A stretch of DNA of 64,000 bases, taken from JAAXGX01 sp965221595 (lineage in GTDB: Bacteria > Acidobacteriota > Vicinamibacteria > Vicinamibacterales > UBA8438). Below the pieces are notes generated by a model. The model worked only from the letters and a program-made list of their open reading frames with translations. It was not told the DNA's origin and made no database searches. The stretch is taken from contig OZ244900.1 of assembly GCA_965221595.1 (NCBI GenBank), positions 434,001 to 498,000 on the forward strand, written 5' to 3'. Shown here piece by piece: positions 7,990 to 17,266 of this stretch. Each line of letters opens with the position of its first letter. The first letter of the stretch is position 1. A program made the translations under genes and the position numbers.

Positions 7990-10900
7990 ATCGTCGACCT
8001 GGAATATCGCGCGGGTCTGGTCCGCGACCACCGGGGCCAATACGGAGCAGTTGAGCACACTGGAGCTGTCCCGGTTTCGCGGTCTCGTCATGCTCGGCCC
8101 CGCCGGCTACGGCAAGAGCACGGAAGCCGCTCGACTCGCGGACAAGGAGCGGCGGGCCGGCGCATCCGTGCATGAGTGCAGAGAACTGGCGGAGTTCGCC
8201 GAGACCTCCACCGAGCTTCGTCAACATCTCGCCGAGTACTCATGCGGCGCCAACGAGAGAACCGTTATTTACCTGGATGCCCTCGACGAGGTGATGATCC
8301 CTGAGCGTCGCCGCTGGCTCGCGATCAAGCGTTGGGTCACGGAGGACTTGTCCGGCACCGGGGCGTCGATCAGAATCACGTGTCGGTCGGCCGTTTGGCC
8401 CAGCGAGCTGACGCAGGTCATCGGCGAGCACGTGGGGACCGAGTCGTTCGCCACAGCCGATCTTCAGCCGCTCAGCGACGAGGACATCCAGGCCGCCGCG
8501 ACGTCCCAGGGCATCGCAGCCGATGTCTTCCTTGAGCGGCTTCACAACTCGGGTGCCCGAAGTCTCGCCGCCGCGCCGCTTTCCCTCCGTATGTTGCTGC
8601 GATTGCATCAATCCGACCATGGATTGCCTGCCGCCCTCCGCGATCTCTTCCAGAAAGGCCTCGAACTGCTCGCAGCGGACCCGCAGTGTCGTCACGAGAT
8701 CGGTACTCAGAATCGTCTTCCACCGACCGAGCTCCTGGATGCGGCTGAACTTCTGGCCTGCTGCATGATCCTCGGCGGCCGCGATACTGTGCACCTCGGT
8801 GACCGACCACTGCCGAATCAGCTCAGCTTTCAGGACCTTGCCGGCACGATTGACCGAAGCCAAATCCAGGCCATAGGCCTGTCCGGCCTCGCTGACGCCA
8901 CGGCACCGACCTCCCTCAGATTCGCCCACCGCCAGTTCGCCGAGTTCCTGGCCGGTCGCCGGCTTGGGCGCCTGCGGGCCCATCAGGCCAAGGCGTTCCT
9001 CGCCGGACCGGACGGCTGGCGCAGCGGCGTCGCCGGACCGCTCCGGGAAACAGCCGCCTTCGCAGCCATGTTCAACCCCGACGTGGCCCGCTGGATCGCC
9101 GCTTGCGACCCCGAAGTGATCGGCCTTTCCGATGTCGCGGACGACATCAGGCGGGACGCGACTCTCGCACTGCTCGACCGATTTCGCAGCGGAGAACTGA
9201 CTGCGGCCCAGTTGCGACCCGACGTACTGGAGTTGCGGGGGTTGCGCTATGAGCGTGCCGCGGCGGACCTGCGGCCGCTGATCACGGCCCGTGCGGATGG
9301 CTGCGACGTCCAGCTCGAGTTCGCTGTCGATCTGGTTCGTGCCTGGAAGCTCTCCTCCTTGAGTGCGGAGCTTGCCGACCTCGTCCTCGACTCCGCCGCC
9401 ATGGTCCCGATCCGGGTCGCGGCCGGCTACGCATTGCGCGACTGCGGAGACCCGACCGCTCGACGGCGCCTCAAGCCGCTGATTGCCGGACTGCCCGAAG
9501 ACTGCGAAGACCAGCTCAAGGGCATCGCCCTGCAATGCCTGTGGCCGGACCACCTGTCAATCCCTGAGCTCCTCCACGCGTTGACTCCCCTCCGTCGACC
9601 ATGGCGGGTGGGTACGTACCAGATGTTTCTGTTCGAATTGGACCGCAACGGATTCACTGCCACCGGACACCCTGAGGCGGGGCTGCGTTGGGCGAAAGGC
9701 CAAGCGTCCGACTCGCCCGCCACTACCGGCGCAATGCGCCGCATCGCAATGCGGATCGCGCAGGGTGCCTTGGACCACCTGGGCAATCCGGAGGTGGCAC
9801 GCGAGTTGACGGCGTTGCTCAACGGGTGGGCTCGTCACCGCGCGAGTCCCCTTGCTTGGCTGTCGGAGGATCCGCTGCCCGGATTGTCACCCGCTGAAGA
9901 GCACGATCGAGCGCCGTTGCACACGAACCGCGACGTGCGACGTCGCCTGATCGACCTTGTGGCGAGCGACGCGCAGAGTTGGGACGACATCGTGACGATG
10001 GCACGCGGGACGCCGGGCCTCCGCAAGGTGGAGGATTTCCGCTGGCTCTTGGACAGAGCTTGCGACGAACGGAACGGGCAGATGGCGCGGGAGAACTACC
10101 TGCACCTGGCGCGTCTCCTTCCGTGGGAGACCAGTTCCGAGAACGTCGACGCTTGGCTCCGCGTGTGCGACAACGAACCGGTGAAGTCGATCCTGGGCAA
10201 CCAACGCTCCGTGGAGTTGGTTTCCGACGAGGCCGAAGAAATAAAACAACGCTGGAACATGATGGTCGGCGACTCGCAGGAGGAGGATGTCCGCCCGCTT
10301 GATCCACCACCCTCGCGGCGGGTGGCGGAAGCTCTTCGGTTGGCCGAGATGAAGGACGTCCGGTACTTTCGCAAACTCTGTCTGGAACTCACACTTGAAC
10401 CGAACAGCACTCGATACGAGTTTCAGCGGTTCTTGACCAGGACGCATGGTTGGCAGCAAGCCGATTCCAAGGTTCGAACCCGAATTGTCTCGGCTGCGAA
10501 GGACTATCTGTCGAATGCGGACGTCAGGTCGGAGGTCGCCGAGGCCATATCGCCGAAGGCGATTCACCGGGACGGCGTCATGGTGGCCATATGGCTCCTG
10601 TTGGAGTGCGACGCGGAGTGGCTCGGACGCCGGGGTGGTTTCTGGTGGGGAAAGTGGTGCTTCTACATTCTTCGCCAAGTCGGGCCGAATATGCCTGACG
10701 AACCCGAAGAACAGAAACAGGATATTCTGAAACTTCTCAACGAGAAGAATCCCACCGCCGTGTGTCGGGAGATGACGGCCATTGCGTTTAATCCGGATGA
10801 AGGGTTCGGCGAACTGCTATCGGATTTGCTAACCTTGTTGATGGACCTGCCCAATAGCGAACTCGACGAGAACCTGTGCGCCGCTCTGCGCGCGGGCGAA

Positions 10901-12094
10901 ATCGCCGGGCCGCGCACGAGAGCCGTTGCTGAGTTCGTGTTGACCCGTGCGCCGGGCAAGGCCATCCCCGAATGTCAGAGAATGCTTGACAGGGTAAGCG
11001 ACGCCACGGACGAAGCAGCGGAGCACGTCGCTGTGGCACTCCTGCACACCACTGCCCGGGAAACCTGGACTGAGCTCGAGGGATTCTTGCGGTTGGTACC
11101 TGAGAGAGGACGCAGGGTTATGGGTCGCGTTGCTCACAGGAGCGAGGCCCGACTGTTGGCCTCCCTGAGGCCGGAGCAGGTGGGCAAATTGGCGGCGTTC
11201 CTGTTTGAGCTGTTTCCACCCGAGGCAGACCGCGAGCTGCATGGTGACCTCGTAACGGACGATGACTCTGCACGCCTCTTGCGGACGCGGGCGATCCAGC
11301 ATCTGGTCGACCTCGAAGATGCGGAGGCCGTGGTTGCGCTGAAGCGTCTTGAAGCCCGCTTTGCGGTCCGTTATTCGTGGCTGACTCTGCCGAGATCCGA
11401 AGCGGAGCGCGCCTTGCGCCTTTCGCGCTGGTCACCGTTTACGGTAGGTGTGATCGCGGATGTGCTCGGCGCGCCGGATAAGCGATTGCTTTGCTGCGGG
11501 GACGATGTCATCGATGGGATTGAATGCGCCTTGGAGAGTTATGGGGAGGCACTGCGGCTCGATGGCGGCGAGAGTCCCGAGGATCTGTGGAATACGGGGA
11601 GGGACACCGCGCCGACACCGAAGGCGGAAGAGCACGTATCCGACAAGCTGTTTGGAGCAGTGAGTGCGTACTTTCGAGATTGCGCCGTGGCGGGTCGGGA
11701 GGTCGAGATCCACCGACGCCAGGTGCCAATCTCTGGCCATGGCGAGCCCGGATCCAAGGTCGACATCCTAGTGAAGGTGCCGGCCGGTGGGATGGTGTCG
11801 GGGGATGCGATCCGTGTCCCCATCGAGGTCAAGTTGTCGGGCAACGACGACGCGAGGACGGCAATTCGAGGGCAGCTCGCTGAGCGGTACATGCCCCAAA
11901 CGGGCGCGAGGCATGGGGTTTATGTGGTCGTGTGGATGAGCCTTCCGCTACCCGAAAAACTTCGGAAGAGCCATCGTCCGAAGTGGAAATCGATAGAGGC
12001 GGCACGCGAGTATCTGAGAGCAGAGGCGGAGCTGGTGTCGAAGGAGAAGGGAGTTCATATTCGGACAATCGTCATTGACGGCTCGCTGCGGTGA
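7979..12094 (+). CDS. STAND/NACHT-like NTPase with C-terminal PD-(D/E)xK-type nuclease domain
   Basis: 1371 residues from ATG 7979; the frame runs further upstream only as a shadow of vapC. Walker A is G-P-A-G-Y-G-K-S-T at 40-48 and Walker B is V-I-Y-L-D-A-L-D-E at about 96-104, followed by a sensor-like R-I-T-C-R-S. A block L-R-F-A-H-R-Q-F-A-E-F-L-A near residue 315-330 matches the segment that closes NACHT modules. About 900 helix-rich residues without named motifs follow and look like alpha-solenoid sensor repeats. Near the end, D1262 with E1283-x-K1285 (V-D-I-L-V ... V-P-I-E-V-K) and a later Q give the spacing of a PD-(D/E)xK nuclease. STAND NTPases in bacteria sense phage proteins and activate fused effectors; here the effector would be C-terminal. 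GC content is visibly lower than in flanking genes, consistent with transfer. Defence function is inferred. Confidence 0.8.
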   Translation: MTAESSTWNIARVWSATTGANTEQLSTLELSRFRGLVMLGPAGYGKSTEAARLADKERRAGASVHECRELAEFAETSTELRQHLAEYSCGANERTVIYLDALDEVMIPERRRWLAIKRWVTEDLSGTGASIRITCRSAVWPSELTQVIGEHVGTESFATADLQPLSDEDIQAAATSQGIAADVFLERLHNSGARSLAAAPLSLRMLLRLHQSDHGLPAALRDLFQKGLELLAADPQCRHEIGTQNRLPPTELLDAAELLACCMILGGRDTVHLGDRPLPNQLSFQDLAGTIDRSQIQAIGLSGLADATAPTSLRFAHRQFAEFLAGRRLGRLRAHQAKAFLAGPDGWRSGVAGPLRETAAFAAMFNPDVARWIAACDPEVIGLSDVADDIRRDATLALLDRFRSGELTAAQLRPDVLELRGLRYERAAADLRPLITARADGCDVQLEFAVDLVRAWKLSSLSAELADLVLDSAAMVPIRVAAGYALRDCGDPTARRRLKPLIAGLPEDCEDQLKGIALQCLWPDHLSIPELLHALTPLRRPWRVGTYQMFLFELDRNGFTATGHPEAGLRWAKGQASDSPATTGAMRRIAMRIAQGALDHLGNPEVARELTALLNGWARHRASPLAWLSEDPLPGLSPAEEHDRAPLHTNRDVRRRLIDLVASDAQSWDDIVTMARGTPGLRKVEDFRWLLDRACDERNGQMARENYLHLARLLPWETSSENVDAWLRVCDNEPVKSILGNQRSVELVSDEAEEIKQRWNMMVGDSQEEDVRPLDPPPSRRVAEALRLAEMKDVRYFRKLCLELTLEPNSTRYEFQRFLTRTHGWQQADSKVRTRIVSAAKDYLSNADVRSEVAEAISPKAIHRDGVMVAIWLLLECDAEWLGRRGGFWWGKWCFYILRQVGPNMPDEPEEQKQDILKLLNEKNPTAVCREMTAIAFNPDEGFGELLSDLLTLLMDLPNSELDENLCAALRAGEIAGPRTRAVAEFVLTRAPGKAIPECQRMLDRVSDATDEAAEHVAVALLHTTARETWTELEGFLRLVPERGRRVMGRVAHRSEARLLASLRPEQVGKLAAFLFELFPPEADRELHGDLVTDDDSARLLRTRAIQHLVDLEDAEAVVALKRLEARFAVRYSWLTLPRSEAERALRLSRWSPFTVGVIADVLGAPDKRLLCCGDDVIDGIECALESYGEALRLDGGESPEDLWNTGRDTAPTPKAEEHVSDKLFGAVSAYFRDCAVAGREVEIHRRQVPISGHGEPGSKVDILVKVPAGGMVSGDAIRVPIEVKLSGNDDARTAIRGQLAERYMPQTGARHGVYVVVWMSLPLPEKLRKSHRPKWKSIEAAREYLRAEAELVSKEKGVHIRTIVIDGSLR

Positions 12095-12126
12095 AGCGGG
12101 TGCCGTCAGGGCGGAGAGGCGCGGAC

Positions 12127-12189
12127 GTGAGGCTGGTGCTTGACACCAACGTGGTCGTATCGGCTGAATCTGAGGGAAGGTGGAAGTGA
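12127..12189 (+). pseudogene. Truncated PIN-domain start (20 codons)
   Basis: GTG 12127 opens V-R-L-V-L-D-T-N-V-V-V-S-A, the hallmark first strand and acidic residue of PIN-domain toxins, but a stop follows after 20 residues. No remaining PIN motifs were seen downstream in any frame. This is a gene stub, probably left by a deletion. Its stop overlaps the ATG of the next ORF (TGATG). Confidence 0.6.
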
Positions 12190-12623
12190 TGGGTGAGCGA
12201 AGCGCCGACGAAACGCAGATGCCGGTCGGCACACCGACGATCGGGGTCCCGGGCAGGCGCACGCCGCCGTCAACCTGGCTGACGGACGCCCTGCGAGCCC
12301 TGCAGGCAATCGACGACGAAATCGGGGAAGACCGCCTCCCGGAAATCGGTTCCGCTGCCCGGCAGGAGGCGGCGCGGGTTATCACCGCCCTTGCGCGGCA
12401 TCCGGGGGCGCCGACCGTCTATCCCACGCAGGATGGGGAGATCGCTATCCAGTTCCAGTCGCGGGACATCCCCGAATCCGTGGTCATCCTGATCGACGGT
12501 CACGGGCGGGGAAAGTGCTACGCGTACACTGGTGGGCGCAGTCAGCGCGCCCACTACGACGCTGCGTCGGATTTGCCTGACGGCTTCGTCATGGAGCAGT
12601 TGGCAGCCCTGGGGAGATCGTGA
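12189..12623 (+). CDS. Hypothetical protein, about 144 residues
   Basis: The ATG at 12189 overlaps the stop of the PIN stub; a GTG at 12180 is an alternative. Residues about 35-60 are helical (R-A-L-Q-A-I-D-D-E-I-G), and the second half has a compact alpha/beta look (A-P-T-V-Y-P-T-Q-D-G-E-I-A-I-Q-F; V-V-I-L-I-D-G-H-G-R-G-K-C-Y). I recognise the P-x-V-Y-P-T-x-D-G-x-I pattern from uncharacterised proteins found beside toxin or mobile genes, but know no function. It ends in GTGA, overlapping a further 41-codon ORF (12620-12745) that looks like a cut-off N-terminus. The context suggests part of a partly deleted module. Confidence 0.6.
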   Translation: MGERSADETQMPVGTPTIGVPGRRTPPSTWLTDALRALQAIDDEIGEDRLPEIGSAARQEAARVITALARHPGAPTVYPTQDGEIAIQFQSRDIPESVVILIDGHGRGKCYAYTGGRSQRAHYDAASDLPDGFVMEQLAALGRS

Positions 12624-12745
12624 CCACGGTCACCGTGGAGGATCGTGATCGGGAGCGTTTGCGCGGCCTGCAGGTCAATGGTGCGCGGTCGGCGCCGGCG
12701 CCGACGGCTGACCGCGATACTTCGATTGGCTGCGCGGCCGGGTGA
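12620..12745 (+). pseudogene. 41-codon ORF coupled to the preceding gene, probable stub
   Basis: GTG 12620 overlaps the preceding stop (GTGA). The product begins T-T-V-T-V-E-D-R-D-R-E-R-L-R-G-L, which looks like a genuine N-terminus, then becomes Ala/Pro-rich and stops. I read it as a gene start cut short, but a short real protein cannot be excluded. Confidence 0.3.
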
Positions 12746-12763
12746 CCCGGACGTCGGCCGTGC

Positions 12764-13290
12764 TCATCCGCCGACCTTGCGGTCGTCCCTTCCTGCCGTG
12801 CGGCGCTGGTAAATGCCATCGACAAACGCTCTGAAATCGTCTTCGTCATTCCACAGTTCCGCCGCGGAGCCAATCATCTCGCCGAAGTGCTGCGGCGTCG
12901 CAATGCCCTGCTCTGCTGCGAGTTCATCCACTGTGGCTCGGCTCCAAAAGCTGACGGATGCGGCTTCCTGCATGCGCTCGACTTCCCTTATGGCGTCGAT
13001 TAGACGTCCAACCTTCTCGTTTCCAACTGCACGACGAGTGTGGCCGTGTACGGCCCGGTTGCGCGTACGCACGGCTTCCTTGCAGCGGACGAGAATCCCG
13101 CGGCTTCATCGTCATCCCGATGAACTCCGCGAACGCGCGCTGGCAACGTGTTGGCGACTAGATCCGCCAGCTTGGCATCCGGTCCGGCCCTGAGGAACTG
13201 CTTGATTGCCCACTCGAACTCGATACCGGCAATCTGACCCGCAAGGCCGACGTCAGTCTTCAGCAGCGCACTGGCGAGATCGACTCTCGG
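12764..13290 (-). pseudogene. Frameshifted remnant of a helical protein
   Basis: Protein-like sequence on the minus strand moves between frames. The upstream part reads D-L-A-S-A-L-L-K-T-D-V-G-L-A-G-Q-I-A-G then E-W-A-I-K-Q-F-L-R-A-G. A short piece in a second frame reads R-A-F-A-E-F-I-G-M. The last 102 codons (GTG at 13072) in a third frame hold R-T-R-N-R-A-V-H-G-H, L-I-D-A-I-R-E-V-E-R-M, D-E-L-A-A-E-Q-G-I-A-T and a D-D-F-R-A-F-V-D tail. R-N-R-A-V-H-G is like the conserved R-N-x-x-x-H turn of HEPN-type helical proteins, and the tail recalls small antitoxins. At least two frameshifts are needed to join the parts, so the gene is probably dead. No start codon is obvious at the upstream end, beside the cyclase gene stop. 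Confidence 0.5.
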
Positions 13291-13291
13291 C

Positions 13292-14308
13292 TCAGAACGT
13301 CGCGATCGGGTTCATGGGCGAGCCCATGCCCTCCCGGATGCGCAGCGGCGCTGCGGTGAACAGGAACTCGTAGCGGCCCAGGCGCCGGGCGAGCTCCGCG
13401 GCGGGACCGAAGTCGAGGTTGTCGAAGATGCCGACGCCGAGCGAGAACAGGGCGAGCTGGTGCAGCGGGAAGCGCGCGCCCGGGATGCCGTGCGGCGAGA
13501 CGTCGGTCGACATGTCGTGGCCGATGAACGCGATCTCGCGCTCTTTCAGGAAGTACGCCACGTCGGCGTGGTAGCCGGCCACGCCGTCGGAGGACGGCCA
13601 CGGGCCCAGCGCTGCGCGTCGGATCCAGCGGCCGGTGTGCAGCAGGATGACGTCGCCAGACTCGGCTCGTACGCCCTGGATCTCTTCCAGCGCCTCGAGG
13701 TCAGCCTTGCGGATGGGCGTGCCCAGTTCGAGCCAGCCGCCGGAGGTGGCCTTGCCCGGCAGCAGGGTGGCGTCGTAGAGCACGCCGCGGGTGACGATTC
13801 CGTCGCGGAGCGCATGGATGCTGCCCTTGGGGCAGCCGCCGGTGGCCTCGATCTCCTCGACGGTCGCGCCGGTGTGACCACGCCCGTCCACCAGGATGTG
13901 GCAGTCGATGGCGTCGAGGTGGCTGTGGATGACGCCGTGGTAGCTGCCGGTGTACTGCAGGCGGTCCGACCCGCCCGTCGCGCTGAGGCGGATGACTTCC
14001 CGGTTCAGGATCGTCGTCGCGTCGACGGCCTCCTCCTGCACGATGTCGTGCGCGAGCGAGACGCTGATGCCCTCCCGGACGAGGGCCGCCGCCTGTTTCC
14101 GCTTGGCAGGCGTGATGAAGTTGGCGGCGCCCAGCTCGTCGTCGGCGCCCCAGCGGCCCTGGTTGGAGAGTTCCGTGATGGCCCGTTCGACATCGGCCAG
14201 CGTCTCCATGCGCTGGTTCTCCTGGCTCTCGACCGCCACGCTCGCCAGCGCCAGCGCCCCTGCCGCGGTCGCGGCCACGGCCACCGTTCCAACTCTCGTT
14301 CTTGTCAT
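13292..14308 (-). CDS. Cyclase/kynurenine formamidase-family metal hydrolase
   Basis: 338 residues from ATG 14308; the longer open frame upstream lacks coding character and would bury the hydrophobic N-terminus (about 8-28), which looks like a signal peptide. The body fits the 'putative cyclase' family: W-G-A-D-D-E-L-G-A-A-N-F-I-T near the start, then H-S-H-L-D-A-I-D-C-H with the metal-binding H-x-H-x-x-x-x-D pattern, later D-V-I-L-L-H-T-G-R-W and F-I-G-H-D-M-S-T-D. Family members hydrolyse amide or ester bonds such as N-formylkynurenine; the substrate here cannot be read from sequence. It is divergent from the P-R-T-x-W-G gene at 14502 across 193 bp. Confidence 0.88.
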   Translation of the reverse strand: MTRTRVGTVAVAATAAGALALASVAVESQENQRMETLADVERAITELSNQGRWGADDELGAANFITPAKRKQAAALVREGISVSLAHDIVQEEAVDATTILNREVIRLSATGGSDRLQYTGSYHGVIHSHLDAIDCHILVDGRGHTGATVEEIEATGGCPKGSIHALRDGIVTRGVLYDATLLPGKATSGGWLELGTPIRKADLEALEEIQGVRAESGDVILLHTGRWIRRAALGPWPSSDGVAGYHADVAYFLKEREIAFIGHDMSTDVSPHGIPGARFPLHQLALFSLGVGIFDNLDFGPAAELARRLGRYEFLFTAAPLRIREGMGSPMNPIATF

Positions 14309-14501
14309 GCTTCCCTCCCGGTCCTGCAGGCTATCACGCCCGGCACGTCGCGCCGGGGGCGCTCGGCAGCGTTGTGCCGGGCTGGTGCCTCGGCACGGCG
14401 CGTCCCGGCGGCCCGCCCCTCGATTCGGTGTTTCGGCGGCAGGCATTCTGAGCGATACTCTGCAGATACCGCTGTCTTTCGCAATGCCGAGGAGGCTGCA
14501 G

Positions 14502-15509
14502 ATGAGTCGACGAATTCTCCCCGCACTGTTCGCACTGGCCGCCGTCGCGGCGCTGGCCCCGGCCGGCGTGACGGCGCAGACGGCTGAGGACTCTGACGTC
14601 CCGCGCACGGCGTGGGGCGCACCGGATCTGGCCGGCGTCTGGGACTTCCGCTCCCTGACCCCGTTCGAGCGGCCCGAGAACCTGGCGGGCAAGACGACGC
14701 TGAACGACGAGGACGCCGCGGTCGTGCTCGCCGAGGCCGAAGAGACCTGGCGGCAGATCCAGGACGGCAGCGACGCCATGCCGACCGGCTCGTACAACGA
14801 GGCCTGGTACGACGCCACGGGGGTGGCCGAGGACCGGCGCACGTCGTTGATTGTCGACCCGCCCGACGGCCGCGTGCCGACGTTGACGGCGGCGGCACGG
14901 AAGCGCCAGGAGGAGATGGCGATGGAGCGGCGCGGCCTCGGCCTGCACGAGCTCACCTACGGCGGCTGGGTCGCGGACATGGGTCCCGGACATCTCGCGG
15001 TGCGCTGTCTCGTGGGTTTCAACTCGGGGCCGCCGATGCAGCCGAGCGCCTACAACAACAACGTGCAGTTGTTCCAGACCGAAGACCACGTCGTGTTGCT
15101 CAACGAGATGGTGCACAGCACCCGCGTCATTCCGCTGGACGGCCGCGAGCGCAGCGGCATCCCCCAGCAGATGGGCGCCTCGCGCGGCCACTGGGACGGC
15201 GACACGCTGGTGGTCGAGACGACGAACTTCCTGCGAGGAACCGGCTTCCTGGGCGGACTGACCAGCACGAACCTGCGCCTCGTCGAACGCTTCACGCGCA
15301 TCTCCCCGCAGACGCTGCTCTACGAGGCGACGCTGGACGACCCGACGGTCTGGCCGGTCACCTGGACCTTCCAGCTCCTCATGCAGCAGAGCGCCGACCC
15401 GCTCTACGAGTACGCATGCCACGAGGGGAACTACGGGCTGTACAACATCCTCGCCGGCCAGCGCGAAGCCGAGCGGGCCATCGAGGCGCAGCAACAGCAG
15501 CAGCAGTAG
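14502..15509 (+). CDS. Secreted P-R-T-x-W-G family protein (copy 2 of 6), function unknown
   Basis: 335 residues from ATG 14502 with GGAGG seven bases upstream; the open frame extends far upstream but without coding features. A signal peptide (about 1-24, ends V-T-A-Q) precedes P-R-T-A-W-G-A-P-D-L-A-G-V-W. It carries the subgroup marker R-C-L-V-G-F-N-S-G-P-P, shared with the copies at 22207 and 23228, plus D-G-D-T-L-V-V-E-T-T-N-F-L-R and Y-A-C-H-E-G-N-Y. It ends in a run of six Gln or more, encoded by CAG/CAA repeats (about 15487-15506), which could vary by slippage. Not in an evident operon: a cyclase-family gene lies divergent on one side and a radical SAM gene downstream on the other. Confidence 0.8.
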   Translation: MSRRILPALFALAAVAALAPAGVTAQTAEDSDVPRTAWGAPDLAGVWDFRSLTPFERPENLAGKTTLNDEDAAVVLAEAEETWRQIQDGSDAMPTGSYNEAWYDATGVAEDRRTSLIVDPPDGRVPTLTAAARKRQEEMAMERRGLGLHELTYGGWVADMGPGHLAVRCLVGFNSGPPMQPSAYNNNVQLFQTEDHVVLLNEMVHSTRVIPLDGRERSGIPQQMGASRGHWDGDTLVVETTNFLRGTGFLGGLTSTNLRLVERFTRISPQTLLYEATLDDPTVWPVTWTFQLLMQQSADPLYEYACHEGNYGLYNILAGQREAERAIEAQQQQQQ

Positions 15510-15734
15510 GGCTCCGGGCAGGAGGACAGCGACGAGCACGGCACGGGCGCCCGCGTGACCGCAGTGGTCGAGCCGTGGGCGTCTGCGCCGCGCACTTGTC
15601 AGGCAGGCTTGGTTCCATGTAGGTTGTTCCCCTGATACTTTTCCTGGCCCGCGCGTTCACCCGGTTCAAGACCGACGAGCCGTTCCCTCGCCCTTCCTCT
15701 GAGCAGGTGATCCCGCCACGATCCGGAGGCGCAT

Positions 15735-17243
15735 GTGCGTGTTCATCTGGTCAACCCCAGCGACGTGTCGTTCGGTACCGCCATCATCACGCCGCGGTGG
15801 CTGTACGTGCTGGCAGGAGCCACACCGGCGGCGCACGGCACGCCGGTTCTCACGGACGAGACGCTCGAACGGTTCGACTTCGATCAGCTGGGACCGGGTG
15901 ACGTCGTCGGCATCGGCATCCACACGCTGAACGTCCTGCGGGGCTACGAGGTGGGCAGGCGGGCTCGTGAGCGCGGGGCCTGCGTGATCTTCGGCGGCGT
16001 TCACGCGTCGCTCTATCCCGACGAGGCGCGGACCCGCGGCGGCGCGCACGCGGTGGTGCGCGGCGACGGCGACAATGTCTGGGCGAAGGTGCTGCGCGAC
16101 CATGCGGAGGGCGTGCTGCAACCGCTGTACGAGGGCGGGCACGTGGAGGGGGCGTCGCTCCAGCGCGCGCGATGGGATCTGATGCCGCCCGATCGCTACA
16201 TGTGGGCGTCCGTCCAGACGGTCCGCGGGTGTCCGAAGCACTGTTCGTTCTGCTCGGTCTGGCGCACCGACGGACAGCAGCCGCGCCAGAGCAACGTGGA
16301 CATCGTCATCGAGGAGATCGTCGAGCTGCGCCGCAAGGGATTCCGCTTCATCGCGCTGGCCGACGACAACTTCTACCCGGTGACGCTCGGCGACCTGGCG
16401 ACTGCGGCGCGCCGGCAGGATCCGTCGCGCCTGCGCGAGCTCGAAGCGATTCGGGCGGAGCGGTTCGACCTGATGGCGCGGCTCGCAACACTGCCGGACG
16501 ATACGTGGTTCTACACGCAGATCACGATGGAAGCAGCGGAGGACAAGGCGTTTCTCGAAGCGATGCAAAAGGCGCGCATCAAGGGCGTGTGCGTCGGCGT
16601 CGAATCCGTGACCGCAGAAGGGCTCAAGGACGTCTACAAGGACTTCAACCTGGCGGGCGACGAGCTGGTGGCGCGACTGCGTCGATTTGGCGAGCACGGG
16701 GTGCATCTGCTAGGTTCGTTCATCTTCGGGCTGCCCAGCGACCGGCCGGAGACCTTCGAGGCGACCGCGCAGGTCGCGCAGCGCGCCGGCGTCGCGTTCG
16801 CGCAGTTCGTCATGCTGACGCCCTTCCCCGGCACCGTCGACTTTCAGCGGTGGGAGTCGGAGATGGAGCGGGACATGGCGTACGTGGACAGCGTGCCGCT
16901 GACACGCTACTGGCTCATTCCGGCGGCCCGTCGCCCCAAGCTCTACCTCGCACACCGCACCATGTCGTCGGAGGCGATTCGCCTGGGGACGAAGGGGGCC
17001 TGGGACCGATTCTACAGCCTGCGTTCGATCTGGCAGCGCGCCCGCTGGCTGAGGACCCTGCGCGAGCGCCTGCTGTTCGTGTTGATATCGAAGCTGTTCC
17101 GTCAGATGTACGCGGGCACGGGTGCGGCGACCGACAGCGCACGGATGTCGCGGGCCACCGTGTGGGCGAGGTGGCTGGCCAAGCCCACGCGGTACCTCTT
17201 CACTGCAGCGCCGATGCCGGAGCTGCAGGTACCCAAGGGGTAG
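15735..17243 (+). CDS. B12-binding-domain radical SAM protein
   Basis: 502 residues from GTG 15735, with CCGGAGG six bases upstream. The N-terminal 150 residues resemble a cobalamin-binding Rossmann domain (D-V-V-G-I-G-I-H-T-L-N; V-I-F-G-G-V-H-A-S-L-Y-P). The radical SAM core has the 4Fe-4S motif C166-x3-C170-x2-C173 in R-G-C-P-K-H-C-S-F-C, then F-I-A-L-A-D-D-N-F-Y and G-V-E-S-V-T. The C-terminal 130 residues are basic and carry a poorly conserved tail. Such enzymes perform radical methylations or rearrangements on lipids, cofactors or natural products; the substrate is not evident. The next gene, an RRM protein, starts 23 bases downstream, so cotranscription is likely but perhaps incidental. 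Confidence 0.88.
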   Translation: MRVHLVNPSDVSFGTAIITPRWLYVLAGATPAAHGTPVLTDETLERFDFDQLGPGDVVGIGIHTLNVLRGYEVGRRARERGACVIFGGVHASLYPDEARTRGGAHAVVRGDGDNVWAKVLRDHAEGVLQPLYEGGHVEGASLQRARWDLMPPDRYMWASVQTVRGCPKHCSFCSVWRTDGQQPRQSNVDIVIEEIVELRRKGFRFIALADDNFYPVTLGDLATAARRQDPSRLRELEAIRAERFDLMARLATLPDDTWFYTQITMEAAEDKAFLEAMQKARIKGVCVGVESVTAEGLKDVYKDFNLAGDELVARLRRFGEHGVHLLGSFIFGLPSDRPETFEATAQVAQRAGVAFAQFVMLTPFPGTVDFQRWESEMERDMAYVDSVPLTRYWLIPAARRPKLYLAHRTMSSEAIRLGTKGAWDRFYSLRSIWQRARWLRTLRERLLFVLISKLFRQMYAGTGAATDSARMSRATVWARWLAKPTRYLFTAAPMPELQVPKG

Positions 17244-17266
17244 AAGTAGAACCAAAGGAGGACGTC

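Noticed and set aside
13309..14956. Upstream extension of the cyclase gene to 14956
   Set aside because: It would cross the divergent spacer into the P-R-T-x-W-G gene; the signal peptide begins at 14308.
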